Source: Kutzneria buriramensis (GTDB taxonomy: Bacteria > Actinomycetota > Actinomycetes > Mycobacteriales > Pseudonocardiaceae). Taken from it: a stretch of 64,000 nucleotides of DNA. The stretch is from assembly GCF_003387475.1 (NCBI RefSeq), contig NZ_QUNO01000002.1, positions 310,001 through 374,000 on the forward strand, written 5' to 3'. Under the pieces are notes generated by a model, which saw nothing but the letters and a program-made list of their open reading frames with translations, did not search any database and was not told where the DNA came from. Both the position numbers and the translations under genes were made by a program. This document shows positions 32,500 to 41,737 of this stretch, one piece after another. How positions within the stretch are numbered: the stretch's first letter is position 1; the number at the start of each line of letters is the position of its first letter.

Positions 32500-33777
32500 A
32501 TGACCGACGACGGCGTGAAGACGGGGCTGCGCGACCACCTGCTGATGCACTTCGGCCAGCACGCGAAGCTGCGTGACGGGGAATATCCGCTGGTCATCGC
32601 CCGTGGCGAGGGCGTCCACGTGATCGACACGGACGGCCGCCGGTACCTGGACGCCCTGTCCTGCCTGTTCTGCGCCCAGCTCGGCTACTCCTACGGCGAG
32701 GAGTTCGCCGAGGCGGCGACCGCCCAGCTGACGCGGTTGCCGTTCAACACGAACTGGAACACGGCGCATCCGCCGGCGATCGAGCTGGCGGAGCGGCTCG
32801 CGGACCTCGCGCCGGTGGGGATCAACCGGGCCTTCTTCACGTCCGGCGGTTCCGAGGCGGTCGAGTCGGCGTGGAAGATCGCCCGCCAGTACCACGTGGC
32901 CAACGGCCAGTCGGAGCGGGTGAAAGCGGTCGCCCGGCGCACGGCGTATCACGGTCAGACGCTGGGCGCCCTCGCCCTGACGGGCATTCCGGCACTGAAG
33001 GAGCCGTTCGGGCCGCCGGCGATCGACGTGGTCCGGGCGCCCAACACCGGCGAGCCCGACGCCCTCGCGCAGACCGAGGCGGCGATCATCGCCGCCGGCC
33101 CGGAGACGATCGGCATGCTGATCGCGGAGCCGGTGCAGAACGCGGGAGGCTGCTTCGTGCCGCCGGCGGGCTACTGGACCGGCCTGCGCGAGCTCGCCGA
33201 CCGGTACGGATTCCTGCTGGTCGCGGACGAGGTGATCACCGGATTCGGCCGGATCGGCGAGTACTTCGCGGTGCCGGAGGTGGTGCCGGACATGATCACC
33301 ATCGCCAAGGGGCTGACCTCGGCGTACGCCCCGATGGGGGCGGTGCTGGTCGGCGACCGGGTCGCCGAGCCGTTCTACCGGCCCGGGCAGGCGCTCTCGC
33401 ACGGCCTCACCTTCGGCGGCCACCCGCTGGCGGCCGCGATCGCCCTGCGCAACCTGGACATCTTCGAACGGGACAAGATCCTCGACGGGGTGCGGGAGCT
33501 CGCCCCGCACCTCAGCAGCCGCATGCACGAGCTCGAAGCCCTCGACGTGGTGAAGGAGGTCCGCGGCGACGGCTTCTTCTACGCCGCCGAGCTGGACGTC
33601 GACGACCTGAACCCGATCAGGGCGGGGCTGCTCCGGGCGGGGCTGATCGCCCGGGCGGACGACCGCGGCGCGGCGGTGGTGCAGATCGCGCCGCCGCTGG
33701 TGTGCGAGCGGGAGCACCTGGACGAGATCGTGGACAAGATCGGCGGCGTTCTGGGGGAATCTCTACAGAAACATTGA
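32500..33777 (+). CDS. Class III PLP-dependent aminotransferase
   Basis: 425 residues. Omega-transaminase features: LDALSCLFCAQLGYSYGEEF, FFTSGGSEAVESAWKIARQY, YHGQTLGALALTG, LLVADEVITGFGRIGEYF with the cofactor Asp, and the Schiff-base Lys in MITIAKGLTSAYAPMG. It moves an amino group from a terminal amine or beta-amino acid to pyruvate or another keto acid; the substrate is not predictable. It lies between the hydrolase and the box genes on the same strand. The box promoter begins at its 3' end, so it is probably a separate unit. Confidence 0.9.
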   Translation: MTDDGVKTGLRDHLLMHFGQHAKLRDGEYPLVIARGEGVHVIDTDGRRYLDALSCLFCAQLGYSYGEEFAEAATAQLTRLPFNTNWNTAHPPAIELAERLADLAPVGINRAFFTSGGSEAVESAWKIARQYHVANGQSERVKAVARRTAYHGQTLGALALTGIPALKEPFGPPAIDVVRAPNTGEPDALAQTEAAIIAAGPETIGMLIAEPVQNAGGCFVPPAGYWTGLRELADRYGFLLVADEVITGFGRIGEYFAVPEVVPDMITIAKGLTSAYAPMGAVLVGDRVAEPFYRPGQALSHGLTFGGHPLAAAIALRNLDIFERDKILDGVRELAPHLSSRMHELEALDVVKEVRGDGFFYAAELDVDDLNPIRAGLLRAGLIARADDRGAAVVQIAPPLVCEREHLDEIVDKIGGVLGESLQKH

Positions 33778-33801
33778 CGTGACGGTGTCAAGTTGTAGAA
33801 A
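33774..33801 (+). promoter_or_regulatory. Probable promoter/operator of the box operon
   Basis: TTGACG (33774-33779) and TAGAAA (33796-33801) are 16 bp apart, 31 bp before the boxC start. TTGAC...GTCAA forms an inverted repeat (33774-33791) over the -35 element, a possible regulator site. The PaaX protein downstream is the obvious candidate but not shown. Confidence 0.5.
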
Positions 33802-33831
33802 ATAGAGTCCTCACCGACGAGGAGGCGGGCC

Positions 33832-35436
33832 GTGCAGGTTTCCTTCGACGCGCACCCGGACGGCTACCGGCACTGGCGCCTGCGGGTCGAGGGGGAGCTG
33901 GCCTGGCTGGTGCTGGACGTGGACGAGACGGCCGGCATCGCGCCCGGCTACGAGCTCAAGCTGAACTCCTACGACCTCGGCGTGGACATCGAGCTCTACG
34001 ACGCCACCCAGCGCCTGCGGTTCGAGCACCCGCGGGTCCGCACGGTGATCGTCACCTCGGGCAAGGACCGGGTGTTCTGCGCGGGCGCCAACATCCGCAT
34101 GCTCGCGGCGTCCAGCCACGAGTGGAAGGTCAACTTCTGCAAGTTCACCAACGAGACCCGCAACGGCATGGAGGACGCCACCGAGCACTCCGGCCAGACC
34201 TACCTGGCCGCGGTCAACGGGTCCTGCGCCGGCGGCGGCTACGAGCTGGCGCTGGCCTGCGACCACATCGTGCTGGTGGACGACAACTCCTCGGCGGTGT
34301 CGCTGCCGGAGGTGCCGCTGCTGGGCGTGCTGCCCGGCACCGGCGGCCTGACCCGGCTGGTGGACAAGCGCCGGGTGCGCAAGGACCGCGCGGACGTCTT
34401 CGCCACCCGCAGCGACGGCATGCGCGGCAAGGCGGCCGTCCAATGGGGACTGGTCGACGAAGTCGTGCCGCCGCGCCGTTTCGACGAGGTGGTCCGCGAG
34501 CGGGCGGTCGAGGCGGCGGCGAACTCGAGCCGGCCGAAGGACGCCGAAGGCGTCGAGCTCACGCCGCTGCAACGTGAAATCACCGAGGGCGGCCTCCGCT
34601 ACCGTTACGTGGAGGCGCGTTACGACCGGGACCTGAGCCTGGTCGGGATCACCGTCACGGCCGAGGACGACGACGACTGGCCGCTGACCGTCACCCGCGA
34701 GCTCGACGACCTGATCCTTCGGCTGCGCACCAACGAGACCGAGCTCGGCACCTGGGTGCTCACCACCGCCGGCGACCCGGATGCGGTTGTCCACCAGGAG
34801 AACAAGCTCCTCAACGACGACTCCTGGCTGGGCAACGAGATCCGGCACTACTACAAGCGCGTCCTCAAGCGCCTCGACGTCACCAGCCGCAGTCTGATCG
34901 CGCTGATCGAACCCGGCTCCTGCTTCGTCGGCATGCTGCTGGAACTGGCCTTCGCCTGCGACCGTCAGTACATATTGGACGGACCGCCGATCGACGACGA
35001 GGACAGCGACGAGCGGGCGTCGATCCAGCTGACACCGGCCAACTTCGGGCCGTTCCCGATGGGCAACGGCCTGACCCGGCTGCAGTCCCGCTTCTACGGC
35101 GAGGACGTCACCCGACTGTCCGAACTGGACAAACCCGTGGACGCGGTCGGGGCGGCCGACCTGGGCCTGGTCACCGAGGCGTTCGACGACATCGACTGGC
35201 CCGACGAGATCCGCATCGTGCTGGAGGGTCGCGCCTCCCTCAGCCCGGACGCGCTGACCGGCATGGAGGCCAACCACCGGTTCGTCGGCCCGGAAACCCT
35301 CGAGACCAAGATCTTCGCCCGGCTCACCGCCTGGCAGAACTGGATCTTCAACCGGCCCAACGCCGCGGGCCCCGACGGGGCCCTGCGACGGTACGGCACC
35401 GGCCAGAAGGCGGTCTTCGACCGGAAGCGAGTGTGA
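33832..35436 (+). CDS. boxC: 2,3-epoxybenzoyl-CoA dihydrolase BoxC
   Basis: 534 residues from GTG at 33832. It has two crotonase-like halves: the first has CAGANIRMLAASSHEWKVNF and NGSCAGGGYELALACDHIVL, the second IEPGSCFVGMLLELAFACDR. This length and layout are specific to BoxC, which opens the ring of 2,3-epoxybenzoyl-CoA hydrolytically and loses formate to give 3,4-dehydroadipyl-CoA semialdehyde. Its stop overlaps the boxB GTG start (GTGA), so translation is coupled. First gene of the operon. Confidence 0.93.
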   Translation: MQVSFDAHPDGYRHWRLRVEGELAWLVLDVDETAGIAPGYELKLNSYDLGVDIELYDATQRLRFEHPRVRTVIVTSGKDRVFCAGANIRMLAASSHEWKVNFCKFTNETRNGMEDATEHSGQTYLAAVNGSCAGGGYELALACDHIVLVDDNSSAVSLPEVPLLGVLPGTGGLTRLVDKRRVRKDRADVFATRSDGMRGKAAVQWGLVDEVVPPRRFDEVVRERAVEAAANSSRPKDAEGVELTPLQREITEGGLRYRYVEARYDRDLSLVGITVTAEDDDDWPLTVTRELDDLILRLRTNETELGTWVLTTAGDPDAVVHQENKLLNDDSWLGNEIRHYYKRVLKRLDVTSRSLIALIEPGSCFVGMLLELAFACDRQYILDGPPIDDEDSDERASIQLTPANFGPFPMGNGLTRLQSRFYGEDVTRLSELDKPVDAVGAADLGLVTEAFDDIDWPDEIRIVLEGRASLSPDALTGMEANHRFVGPETLETKIFARLTAWQNWIFNRPNAAGPDGALRRYGTGQKAVFDRKRV

Positions 35437-36863
35437 GCAGGATGTCCAGCGGCATCAACTATGACGAGAAGATCCCCAACAACGTCGACCTGTCCTCGGA
35501 CCGGCGGCTGCAACGCGCCCTGGAGGGCTGGCAGCCGCGGTTCATGAACTGGTGGTCGGAGATGGGGCCGACGCTGGAGACCCACGACGTCTACCTGCGC
35601 ACCGCGGTCAGCGTCGGCCGGGCCGGCTGGGCGCACTTCGACCACGTCAAGCTGGACGAGTACCGGTGGGGCATCTTCCTGGCCGAACGCGAGCAGGAGC
35701 GGACCATCGGCTTCGGCGAGCACCGCGGCGAGGCGGTGTGGCAGCAGGTCCCCGGCGAGTACCGCGCCGACCTCCAGCGGCTCATCGTCATCCAGGGCGA
35801 CACCGAGCCGGCCTCCGTCGAGCAGCAGCGCCACCTCGGGCTGACCGCGCCCAGCCTCTACGACCTGCGCAACCTGTTCCAGGTCAACGTCGAAGAGGGC
35901 CGGCACCTGTGGGCGATGGTGTACCTGCTGCACGCCTACTTCGGCCGCGAGGGCCGCGAGCAGGCCGAGGACCTGCTGCTGCGCAACTCCGGCAGCCCCG
36001 ACTCGCCGCGCATCCTCGGCGCGTTCAACGAGGAGACCGCCGACTGGCTGGCGTTCTACATGTTCACTTACTTCACCGACCGGGACGGCAAGTACCAGCT
36101 CGGCACGTTGAAGGAGAGCGCCTTCGACCCGCTGTCGCGGACCTGCGAGTTCATGCTCAAGGAGGAGGCGCACCACATGTTCGTCGGCACCACCGGTGTC
36201 GACCGGGTGGTGGCCCGCAGCGCCGAGCTGATCCGCGAGCACGACACGTTCGAGATCGCGCCGCACGGCGGCATCCCGCTGGAGATCATCCAGAAGTACA
36301 TCAACTTCCACTACAGCGTGTCGCTGGACCTGTTCGGCAGCGAGACGTCCACCAACGCGGCCAACTACTACACCGCCGGGCTGAAGGGCCGCTGGCAGGA
36401 GGGCCGGCGCAAGGACGACCACAGGCTGACCGAGACCGGCTCGCTGCTGGAGGCGCCGCGGGCGGACGGCACGTGGGGCGGCGAGGAGCTGTCCACGATC
36501 CTGATGCTGAACCTGGACCTGCGCAACGAGTACATCGCCGACTGCGAGCACGGGGTCACGCGGTGGAACCGGATCCTGGCCGAGGCCGGCATCGAGCGCC
36601 GGCTGGCGCTGCCGCACCCCGGATTCAACCGGCACGTCGGCGTGAACTCGGCCTTCCACATCTCGCCGGGCGGGGAGATCCTGGACGCGGCAACGTGGGA
36701 GAAGTCCCGGGACCGGTGGCTGCCGACCAGCCAGGACCTCGCCTTCGTGCAGTCGCTGATGCGTCCGGTCTACGAACGAGGCAAGATCGCATCCTGGGTC
36801 GCGCCGCCGACCAACGGCATCAACGGCAAGCCGTTCGAGTACGAGTACGTCCATCTGGCCTGA
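35433..36863 (+). CDS. boxB: Benzoyl-CoA 2,3-epoxidase oxygenase subunit BoxB
   Basis: 476 residues from GTG at 35433; ATG at 35442 is an alternative. A diiron oxygenase with ExxH ligand pairs in NVEEGRHLWAMVYLLHAYFG and LKEEAHHMFVGTTGVD, and the BoxB-specific NWWSEMGPTLETHDVYLRTA. It epoxidises benzoyl-CoA with O2, using electrons from the reductase BoxA. No boxA is present in this window, so the electron donor must come from elsewhere. It lies between boxC and the CoA ligase. Confidence 0.94.
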   Translation: MSRMSSGINYDEKIPNNVDLSSDRRLQRALEGWQPRFMNWWSEMGPTLETHDVYLRTAVSVGRAGWAHFDHVKLDEYRWGIFLAEREQERTIGFGEHRGEAVWQQVPGEYRADLQRLIVIQGDTEPASVEQQRHLGLTAPSLYDLRNLFQVNVEEGRHLWAMVYLLHAYFGREGREQAEDLLLRNSGSPDSPRILGAFNEETADWLAFYMFTYFTDRDGKYQLGTLKESAFDPLSRTCEFMLKEEAHHMFVGTTGVDRVVARSAELIREHDTFEIAPHGGIPLEIIQKYINFHYSVSLDLFGSETSTNAANYYTAGLKGRWQEGRRKDDHRLTETGSLLEAPRADGTWGGEELSTILMLNLDLRNEYIADCEHGVTRWNRILAEAGIERRLALPHPGFNRHVGVNSAFHISPGGEILDAATWEKSRDRWLPTSQDLAFVQSLMRPVYERGKIASWVAPPTNGINGKPFEYEYVHLA

Positions 36864-36872
36864 GGAGCACCG

Positions 36873-38417
36873 ATGCCGGACCGGTTCAACGCCGCGGAGT
36901 ACCTGGTCGACCGGCACGTCGAGTGCGGGCACACCGCGGTGGTCACCAGCCGGCGCACGCTGTCCTACGCCGAGCTGGCCGAGCAGGCGCACCGGGTCGC
37001 GGCCGGGTTGCGCGAGATCGGCGTCCGGCCCGAGGAGCGGGTCGTGTTCTGCATGGCCGACGACGTCGAGATGCTGTCCGGCGTGCTGGGCGCGATGTAC
37101 CTGGGCGCGGTGCCGGTGCCGGTTTCCACCATGCTGACGCCCGTCGAGCTGGCGACGCTGCTGGTCGACTCGCGGTCGCGGGTGCTGCTGGCGTCGGTGG
37201 AGTTCGCGGCGGCCTGTCAGGCGGCGGTGGAGCTGGCGCCGGAGATCTCGTGCGTGGTCTTCGACGGAGCGGTGGAGTTCTTGCCACGTCAGGGCGTTGC
37301 CGTGCGCCAGTGGCACGATCTGGTGGACGCCGGTGCGTTGGAGACGCCGTATCAGACGTGGTCGGACTCGCCGGCGCTGTGGCTGTACACCTCCGGCACC
37401 ACAGGGCAGCCGAAGGCGGCGATGCACCGGCACGAGAGCATCCGCGCCGTCGGGACGTACTACGGAAACGGGGTGCTGGGGCTAGGTCCTGAGGATCATT
37501 GCCTGTCGGTGTCGAAGCTGTTCTTCGCGTACGGGCTGGGCAACTCGTGCTTCATGCCACTGGCCGCCGGCGCCGTCGCGCTGCTGGAGCGGTCGCGTTC
37601 CACGCCGGAGCTGATCGCCTCCCGCGCCGCCGGCGACCAGGCGACGGTGCTGTTCGGCGTGCCGACGTTCTATGCCGCCACCTTGGCGAGTTCCGTCGCC
37701 GACGATGCGTTTTCCACCGTACGGCAAGGGGTTTCGGCCGGCGAGGCGCTGCCGGCGGTGCTGTTCAACCGGTTCCGCGAGCGGTTCGGCGTGGAGGTCC
37801 TGGACGGCATCGGCTCCACCGAGGCGTTGCACATCTTCCTGTCCAACCGGCCGGGGGAGGCCGTCGCGGGAACCTCCGGCGTACCCGTTCCGGGCTACGA
37901 GGTGGAGATCCGCGACGAGGCGGGATCCCCTGCCGACACCGGGGATCTGTACGTTCATGGACCGTCGACAGCGACGGGCTACTGGTGCCGCAACGACATC
38001 ACCCGCGACGTGTTCCAGGGCAGATGGCTGCGCACCGGCGACACCTACCAGCGCAACGCCGACGGCACGTACACGTATCTGGGGCGCAGCAACGACATGC
38101 TCAAGGCCGGCGGCGTGTGGGTGTCGCCGTTCGAGGTGGAGAGCCGGCTGCTGGAGCACCCGGACGTGGAGGAGGTCGCCGTGGTGTCGGCGACCGACGA
38201 GTCCGGGTTGCAGAAGCCGGTGGCGTGCGTGGTGCCGGCGGTGGGGCACAAGGTGGACGAGGACGCCCTGATCTCGTGGTGCCGGGACGGGCTCGCCTCG
38301 TACAAGCGGCCGCGGGCGGTGGTCGAGGTGGCGGAGATGCCGAAGACCGCCACCGGCAAGATCCGTCGAAACGTGCTGCGTGACATCGTCAAGGACGTAC
38401 TGACCGATGATCGTTGA
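36873..38417 (+). CDS. Benzoate-CoA ligase
   Basis: 514 residues, preceded by GAGGAG. An ANL-superfamily adenylating enzyme: P-loop LYTSGTTGQPKAAMHRHES, GIGSTEALHIFLSN, RTGDTYQRNADG and the C-terminal catalytic Lys in KTATGKIRRNVLRD. The length and the SKLFFAYGLGNSCFMPL block match the benzoate-CoA ligase family. It converts benzoate (or a substituted benzoate) to the CoA ester that feeds BoxB. It overlaps the amidohydrolase gene by 11 bp. Confidence 0.92.
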   Translation: MPDRFNAAEYLVDRHVECGHTAVVTSRRTLSYAELAEQAHRVAAGLREIGVRPEERVVFCMADDVEMLSGVLGAMYLGAVPVPVSTMLTPVELATLLVDSRSRVLLASVEFAAACQAAVELAPEISCVVFDGAVEFLPRQGVAVRQWHDLVDAGALETPYQTWSDSPALWLYTSGTTGQPKAAMHRHESIRAVGTYYGNGVLGLGPEDHCLSVSKLFFAYGLGNSCFMPLAAGAVALLERSRSTPELIASRAAGDQATVLFGVPTFYAATLASSVADDAFSTVRQGVSAGEALPAVLFNRFRERFGVEVLDGIGSTEALHIFLSNRPGEAVAGTSGVPVPGYEVEIRDEAGSPADTGDLYVHGPSTATGYWCRNDITRDVFQGRWLRTGDTYQRNADGTYTYLGRSNDMLKAGGVWVSPFEVESRLLEHPDVEEVAVVSATDESGLQKPVACVVPAVGHKVDEDALISWCRDGLASYKRPRAVVEVAEMPKTATGKIRRNVLRDIVKDVLTDDR

Positions 38418-39249
38418 CGCGCATGTGCACGTGCCACGACTGTCCACCTTGAAGCCCGCGTGGCTGGAGTGGGCCGACCAGTTCAGCGGGGATCATCCAT
38501 GGCGGTCGGTGTATTCGCCGGACGGCGATCCAGTGCCGGCATTGGTGGACGAGTTGCTGGCGGGGCAGGGCGTGGACCGGGCGTTGCTGTTCTGCGAGTA
38601 CAGCCCGCGGTCCACCGGCATCCAGCCCATCGAGGACCTGCTGCCCATTGTGGCTCACAACCCGGTGCGTTTCCGGTTGGTGGCCAATGTGAATCCGCAC
38701 CTGCACCACCCGCTGGCGTCCGAAGTGGAGCGTCAGCTGGATCTTGGCGCGGTGGCGGTGAAGCTGCATCCCGTGCACGGCTGCTTCTCGCCCGGCGACC
38801 GTGATGTGTATGCGGTGTACCGGGTGTGCGAGGAACGCGGCGTGCCGGTGATCTTCCACTCCGGCGTGTCCAGCTTCCCGGGATCTCGCTCCAGTTTCGG
38901 CGATCCGGCGCTGCTCGTGGACGTCGTGGAGGACTTCCCGTCCGTGCAGTTCGTGTTCGCGCACGGCGGCCGGGGCTGGTGGTACGACACCGCCGCGTTC
39001 CTGGCCCTGGCCAAGCCGAACGTGTGGCTGGACCTGGCCGGCCTGCCGCCGCGCAAGCTCCCCGAGTACTACGCCCGCTTCGACCTGCGCCGCCTGGCCA
39101 CCCGCTGGATCTTCGGCACCGACTGGCCCGGCGTCCCCGGCGCGGCGCGGAACGTGGCGGCGCTGCGGGACCTGGACCTCGGCGAGGACCTGCTGTCCGG
39201 TGTCCTCAGCGGCAACGCCGCCAAGGTCTTCCCGGGCCTGGACGTCTAG
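38407..39249 (+). CDS. Amidohydrolase-2 family metal-dependent hydrolase
   Basis: 280 residues. TIM-barrel amidohydrolase with N-terminal VDAHVHVPRL, GAVAVKLHPVHG, VIFHSGVSS, FVFAHGGRGW and ATRWIFGTDWPG. Members hydrolyse or decarboxylate ring or lactone substrates. Coupling to the box genes suggests it supplies benzoate from an ester, amide or carboxylated aromatic; this is inference. It shares the four bases CTAG of its stop with the convergent PaaX gene. Confidence 0.82.
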   Translation: MIVDAHVHVPRLSTLKPAWLEWADQFSGDHPWRSVYSPDGDPVPALVDELLAGQGVDRALLFCEYSPRSTGIQPIEDLLPIVAHNPVRFRLVANVNPHLHHPLASEVERQLDLGAVAVKLHPVHGCFSPGDRDVYAVYRVCEERGVPVIFHSGVSSFPGSRSSFGDPALLVDVVEDFPSVQFVFAHGGRGWWYDTAAFLALAKPNVWLDLAGLPPRKLPEYYARFDLRRLATRWIFGTDWPGVPGAARNVAALRDLDLGEDLLSGVLSGNAAKVFPGLDV

Positions 39250-40115
39250 GGCTGCTGCGCCAGCAGTTCGCGCCACCCCTGCTGCGCCGGTTCCTTCCAC
39301 GCGCTGTGGTTGTCGTTGAACAGCTGCGTCGCGCGGGACCCGCTCCACTTCGACGGCAGCAGCTCGCCCGGCAGCTGCGGGTCCAGGAACGGGAACCGCC
39401 GCCACTCGTGCACCAGCCGGGTCTGCGCCCGCAGCGCGGCCTCCGGCGTCCGGGTGTCCAACCCGCTGAACTGGTCGATGAAGCCCTCGTACCGATCGGC
39501 GACCTCCTGGAGGTCCCAGGCCGCCGCCACCATGCGCTGCACGTCGCCGAGCGCGCCGTAGGTGGCGATGAAGGACATGACCTCGCTGGTCAGCGCCAGG
39601 TCCTCCAGAATGGACTTGGCCTCCACCTCGGCGCCGACGTGCGGGGACACCCACACGCCGGGCTCGGGCGAGCCGAAACCGGCCCAGCTCAAGCGGGTCC
39701 GCAGCCGGTGCCGCAGCTCCCGCTTGGTCTCCGGCACCGACACCATGACCACCAGCCAGCGGCCGTCCCACTGCTGGTTGCCGCTGCCGAAGCCGTAGAT
39801 CCGCTCCGCGCCCTCGACGAGCAGCCGCCGCCCGGGCGGGGTCAGCGCCCAGCGCACCCGGCGGCCGACCCGCTCGGAGGACAGCCAGCCCTCGGCGGCG
39901 ACCCGGGCCAGCGCCTGCCGCGCCGACTTCTCCTCGATGTCGAACCGCCCCAGCACGTCCACGATCGTCTGGGTCCAGACGGGTTCGCCCTGCGGCAGCA
40001 CGAACTCGCCGAGCACCGTGGTCAGCAGCGAGCGTGCGCTGGCGTCGCTGACCTCCCTGCGCCGGGTGACCGTCGGGCGGGCGCCGCGGCCCGCCCCGGT
40101 TGCACCAGAACCCAT
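39246..40115 (-). CDS. PaaX-family transcriptional regulator
   Basis: 289 residues. An N-terminal PaaX winged helix (SLLTTVLGEFVLPQGEPVWT, RFDIEEKSARQALARVAAEG) is followed by the PaaX central and C-terminal domains (RWLVVMVSVPETKRELRHRL, WAGFGSPEPGVWVSPH, RRFPFLDPQLPGELLPSKWS). PaaX binds aryl-CoA such as phenylacetyl-CoA and represses aromatic catabolism genes. Next to a benzoyl-CoA operon, benzoyl-CoA is a likely ligand (inference). Confidence 0.9.
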   Translation of the reverse strand: MGSGATGAGRGARPTVTRRREVSDASARSLLTTVLGEFVLPQGEPVWTQTIVDVLGRFDIEEKSARQALARVAAEGWLSSERVGRRVRWALTPPGRRLLVEGAERIYGFGSGNQQWDGRWLVVMVSVPETKRELRHRLRTRLSWAGFGSPEPGVWVSPHVGAEVEAKSILEDLALTSEVMSFIATYGALGDVQRMVAAAWDLQEVADRYEGFIDQFSGLDTRTPEAALRAQTRLVHEWRRFPFLDPQLPGELLPSKWSGSRATQLFNDNHSAWKEPAQQGWRELLAQQP

Positions 40116-40617
40116 CTGAACCGTCCTCAGTGACCGCGGTGAATGCTCTACTGTGCCATGCCCTTGCCGGAGTCCGCGAACCTCGGGTCACCTGACTGTC
40201 GTAGCCCGAACCGGCGAACGGCGGCCGGGATCGGCCGGAATGCGCGTGGTGGGGCGGCAAGGATTGCTCCCACCGGGTGATGGCCGAACCGGGCGCGTGC
40301 TGCCTCTTAGGGCGAAATTATCTACACTACGGTCACGTCGCGCTACCCCTGTTGTAGCAGTGCGAACCGGGTGCGGCCGTTGACCTGGCGTACTCACCGG
40401 AATGGTGGATCCGCCGCGCCGATCCACACTCGACGGTGCCCACGGGTGGGCACCGTCGCCGACGGCGTGCACGTTCATCAACGCCTTGCGGGACACCACG
40501 TAGCCGTCGGTTCGGGTCGGCCCGGGAAACGTCGGCACCGCCGCAATCGTGTGCAGCGGCGCGAAACCGTCGATCGAGTGCGGATCGAGGTCCCCAAGGC
40601 AGACGCACGCCGCCGGA
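40116..40617. other. 502-bp gene-free stretch with hairpins
   Basis: No convincing gene is seen. Open frames here are compositionally shadow-like. It holds a perfect 12-bp stem, CGACGGTGCCCA with loop CGGG (40431-40458). Just before it lies the smaller TGGATC/GATCCA dyad (40416-40437). Both lie beyond the 3' end of the EgtE-like gene, so they may end its transcript. An A/T-richer patch at 40313-40335 with CTACACTAC could be promoter DNA. Confidence 0.5.
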
Positions 40618-41736
40618 CTATGCCGCCAGCACGGCCCTGAGCTGTGGAATCCAGTCCATTTCGAAGTCGACGTGGGCACTGAGCCTCAACATCGGCCTGA
40701 CTATGTCCAGAGGCGACCGTTCGGGGCCGGACACCGTGGTGACCACCTTGCGTGCGACCAGGTCCGCCCTGAACTGGTACAGGTTCACATCCGTGTCCGG
40801 CACCAGCGCCACGATCGCCCCCGGTGCGTCGATCGGGTCCCGCAGCGACCAGCCCGGCAGGTCCGCGAGGCCGGCGCGCAGCTCCCGGCCGATCGCGGCG
40901 AGCCGTTCCCGGACCTTCGCCGGCCCCATCTCCACGTGCTGCCGGAGCGCGGTCGCCAGCCCGACCCGGCCGGCCACGTACGCCTCGCGGCTCTCCAGGT
41001 CGCGGACGTGCCCGCCCTGGTCCAGCGCCGGCGCGCGGGGGATCAGCCGCTGCTGCCACCCTTCGCGTACCGCCAGGTATCCGACGCCGCGCGGCCCGCA
41101 GAGCCACTTGCGGCCCGTGCCGTACACGGCGGCCGCGCCTTGCGGAATCTCGACGTGCCCCAACGCCTGCGCGGTGTCCAGCACCACCGGCACCTCGACC
41201 GCCCGGCAGATCTCGATGATCTCCGCCGACGGCTGCCGGACCGCGCGGTGCGAGGTGTACGCCGTCAGGTGCACGATCGCCGGCCGCTCGACGCGCAACC
41301 GCTGTTGCAACGCGTCCAGGTCGATCAGGCCCTGATCGTCGGTCTCGAGCGTCACGGCTTCGAGGCCGCGATCCTTGAACGCCGCGAGGTTCGGGCCCCA
41401 CTCGCTCGGCGCGATCCAGACCCGGTCGCCCGCCTCGAACGGCCACGCCAGCAGCAGTTGCGCCGCGGCGGCCGAGCCGCTGTCCAGCAGCGCCACGTCG
41501 TCGGCGCCGAAACCGAGCAGCTCTCCCAGCATCCGGCGGGCGCCGGTGGTGGCCGGTTCCGCCTCCGCCTCGGCGACGTATCCGCCGAGCTGGGCCTCCA
41601 GTTCGAGGTGCTCGGTGATCGCGGCGCGGGTGGCTACGCTGGTCCGCCCGCACGCCGCCGTGTCGACGTGCAGCATCGGGGTCGCCGTGCGCTGGGTGGT
41701 CCACGCGGTTGCTACCGCCTCGTGTGGCAAGGACAT
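40618..41736 (-). CDS. EgtE-like PLP-dependent class V aminotransferase-fold lyase
   Basis: 372 residues. Class V fold with an N-terminal LHVDTAACGRTSVATRAAIT and GGYVAEAEAEPATTGARRML, as in actinobacterial EgtE (ergothioneine C-S lyase). It also has VVLDTAQALGHVEIP and the Schiff-base Lys in GTGRKWLCGPRGVGYLAV. The other egt genes (egtA-egtD) are not nearby, so this may be an orphan EgtE or another C-S lyase. It starts one base after the membrane-protein stop on the same strand, so the two are co-transcribed. Confidence 0.75.
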   Translation of the reverse strand: MSLPHEAVATAWTTQRTATPMLHVDTAACGRTSVATRAAITEHLELEAQLGGYVAEAEAEPATTGARRMLGELLGFGADDVALLDSGSAAAAQLLLAWPFEAGDRVWIAPSEWGPNLAAFKDRGLEAVTLETDDQGLIDLDALQQRLRVERPAIVHLTAYTSHRAVRQPSAEIIEICRAVEVPVVLDTAQALGHVEIPQGAAAVYGTGRKWLCGPRGVGYLAVREGWQQRLIPRAPALDQGGHVRDLESREAYVAGRVGLATALRQHVEMGPAKVRERLAAIGRELRAGLADLPGWSLRDPIDAPGAIVALVPDTDVNLYQFRADLVARKVVTTVSGPERSPLDIVRPMLRLSAHVDFEMDWIPQLRAVLAA

Positions 41737-41737
41737 G

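Noticed and set aside
31531-37433. Frames of more than 700 codons antisense to the hydrolase, aminotransferase and box genes
   Set aside because: Shadow frames of GC-rich coding DNA; rich in Arg, Val, Gly and Gln runs and without recognisable domains.
40188-40679. Possible 163-codon gene in the gap before the EgtE-like gene
   Set aside because: It runs into the EgtE-like 3' end, has no ribosome site or known domain, and its composition matches noise. The gap is better described as holding hairpins.
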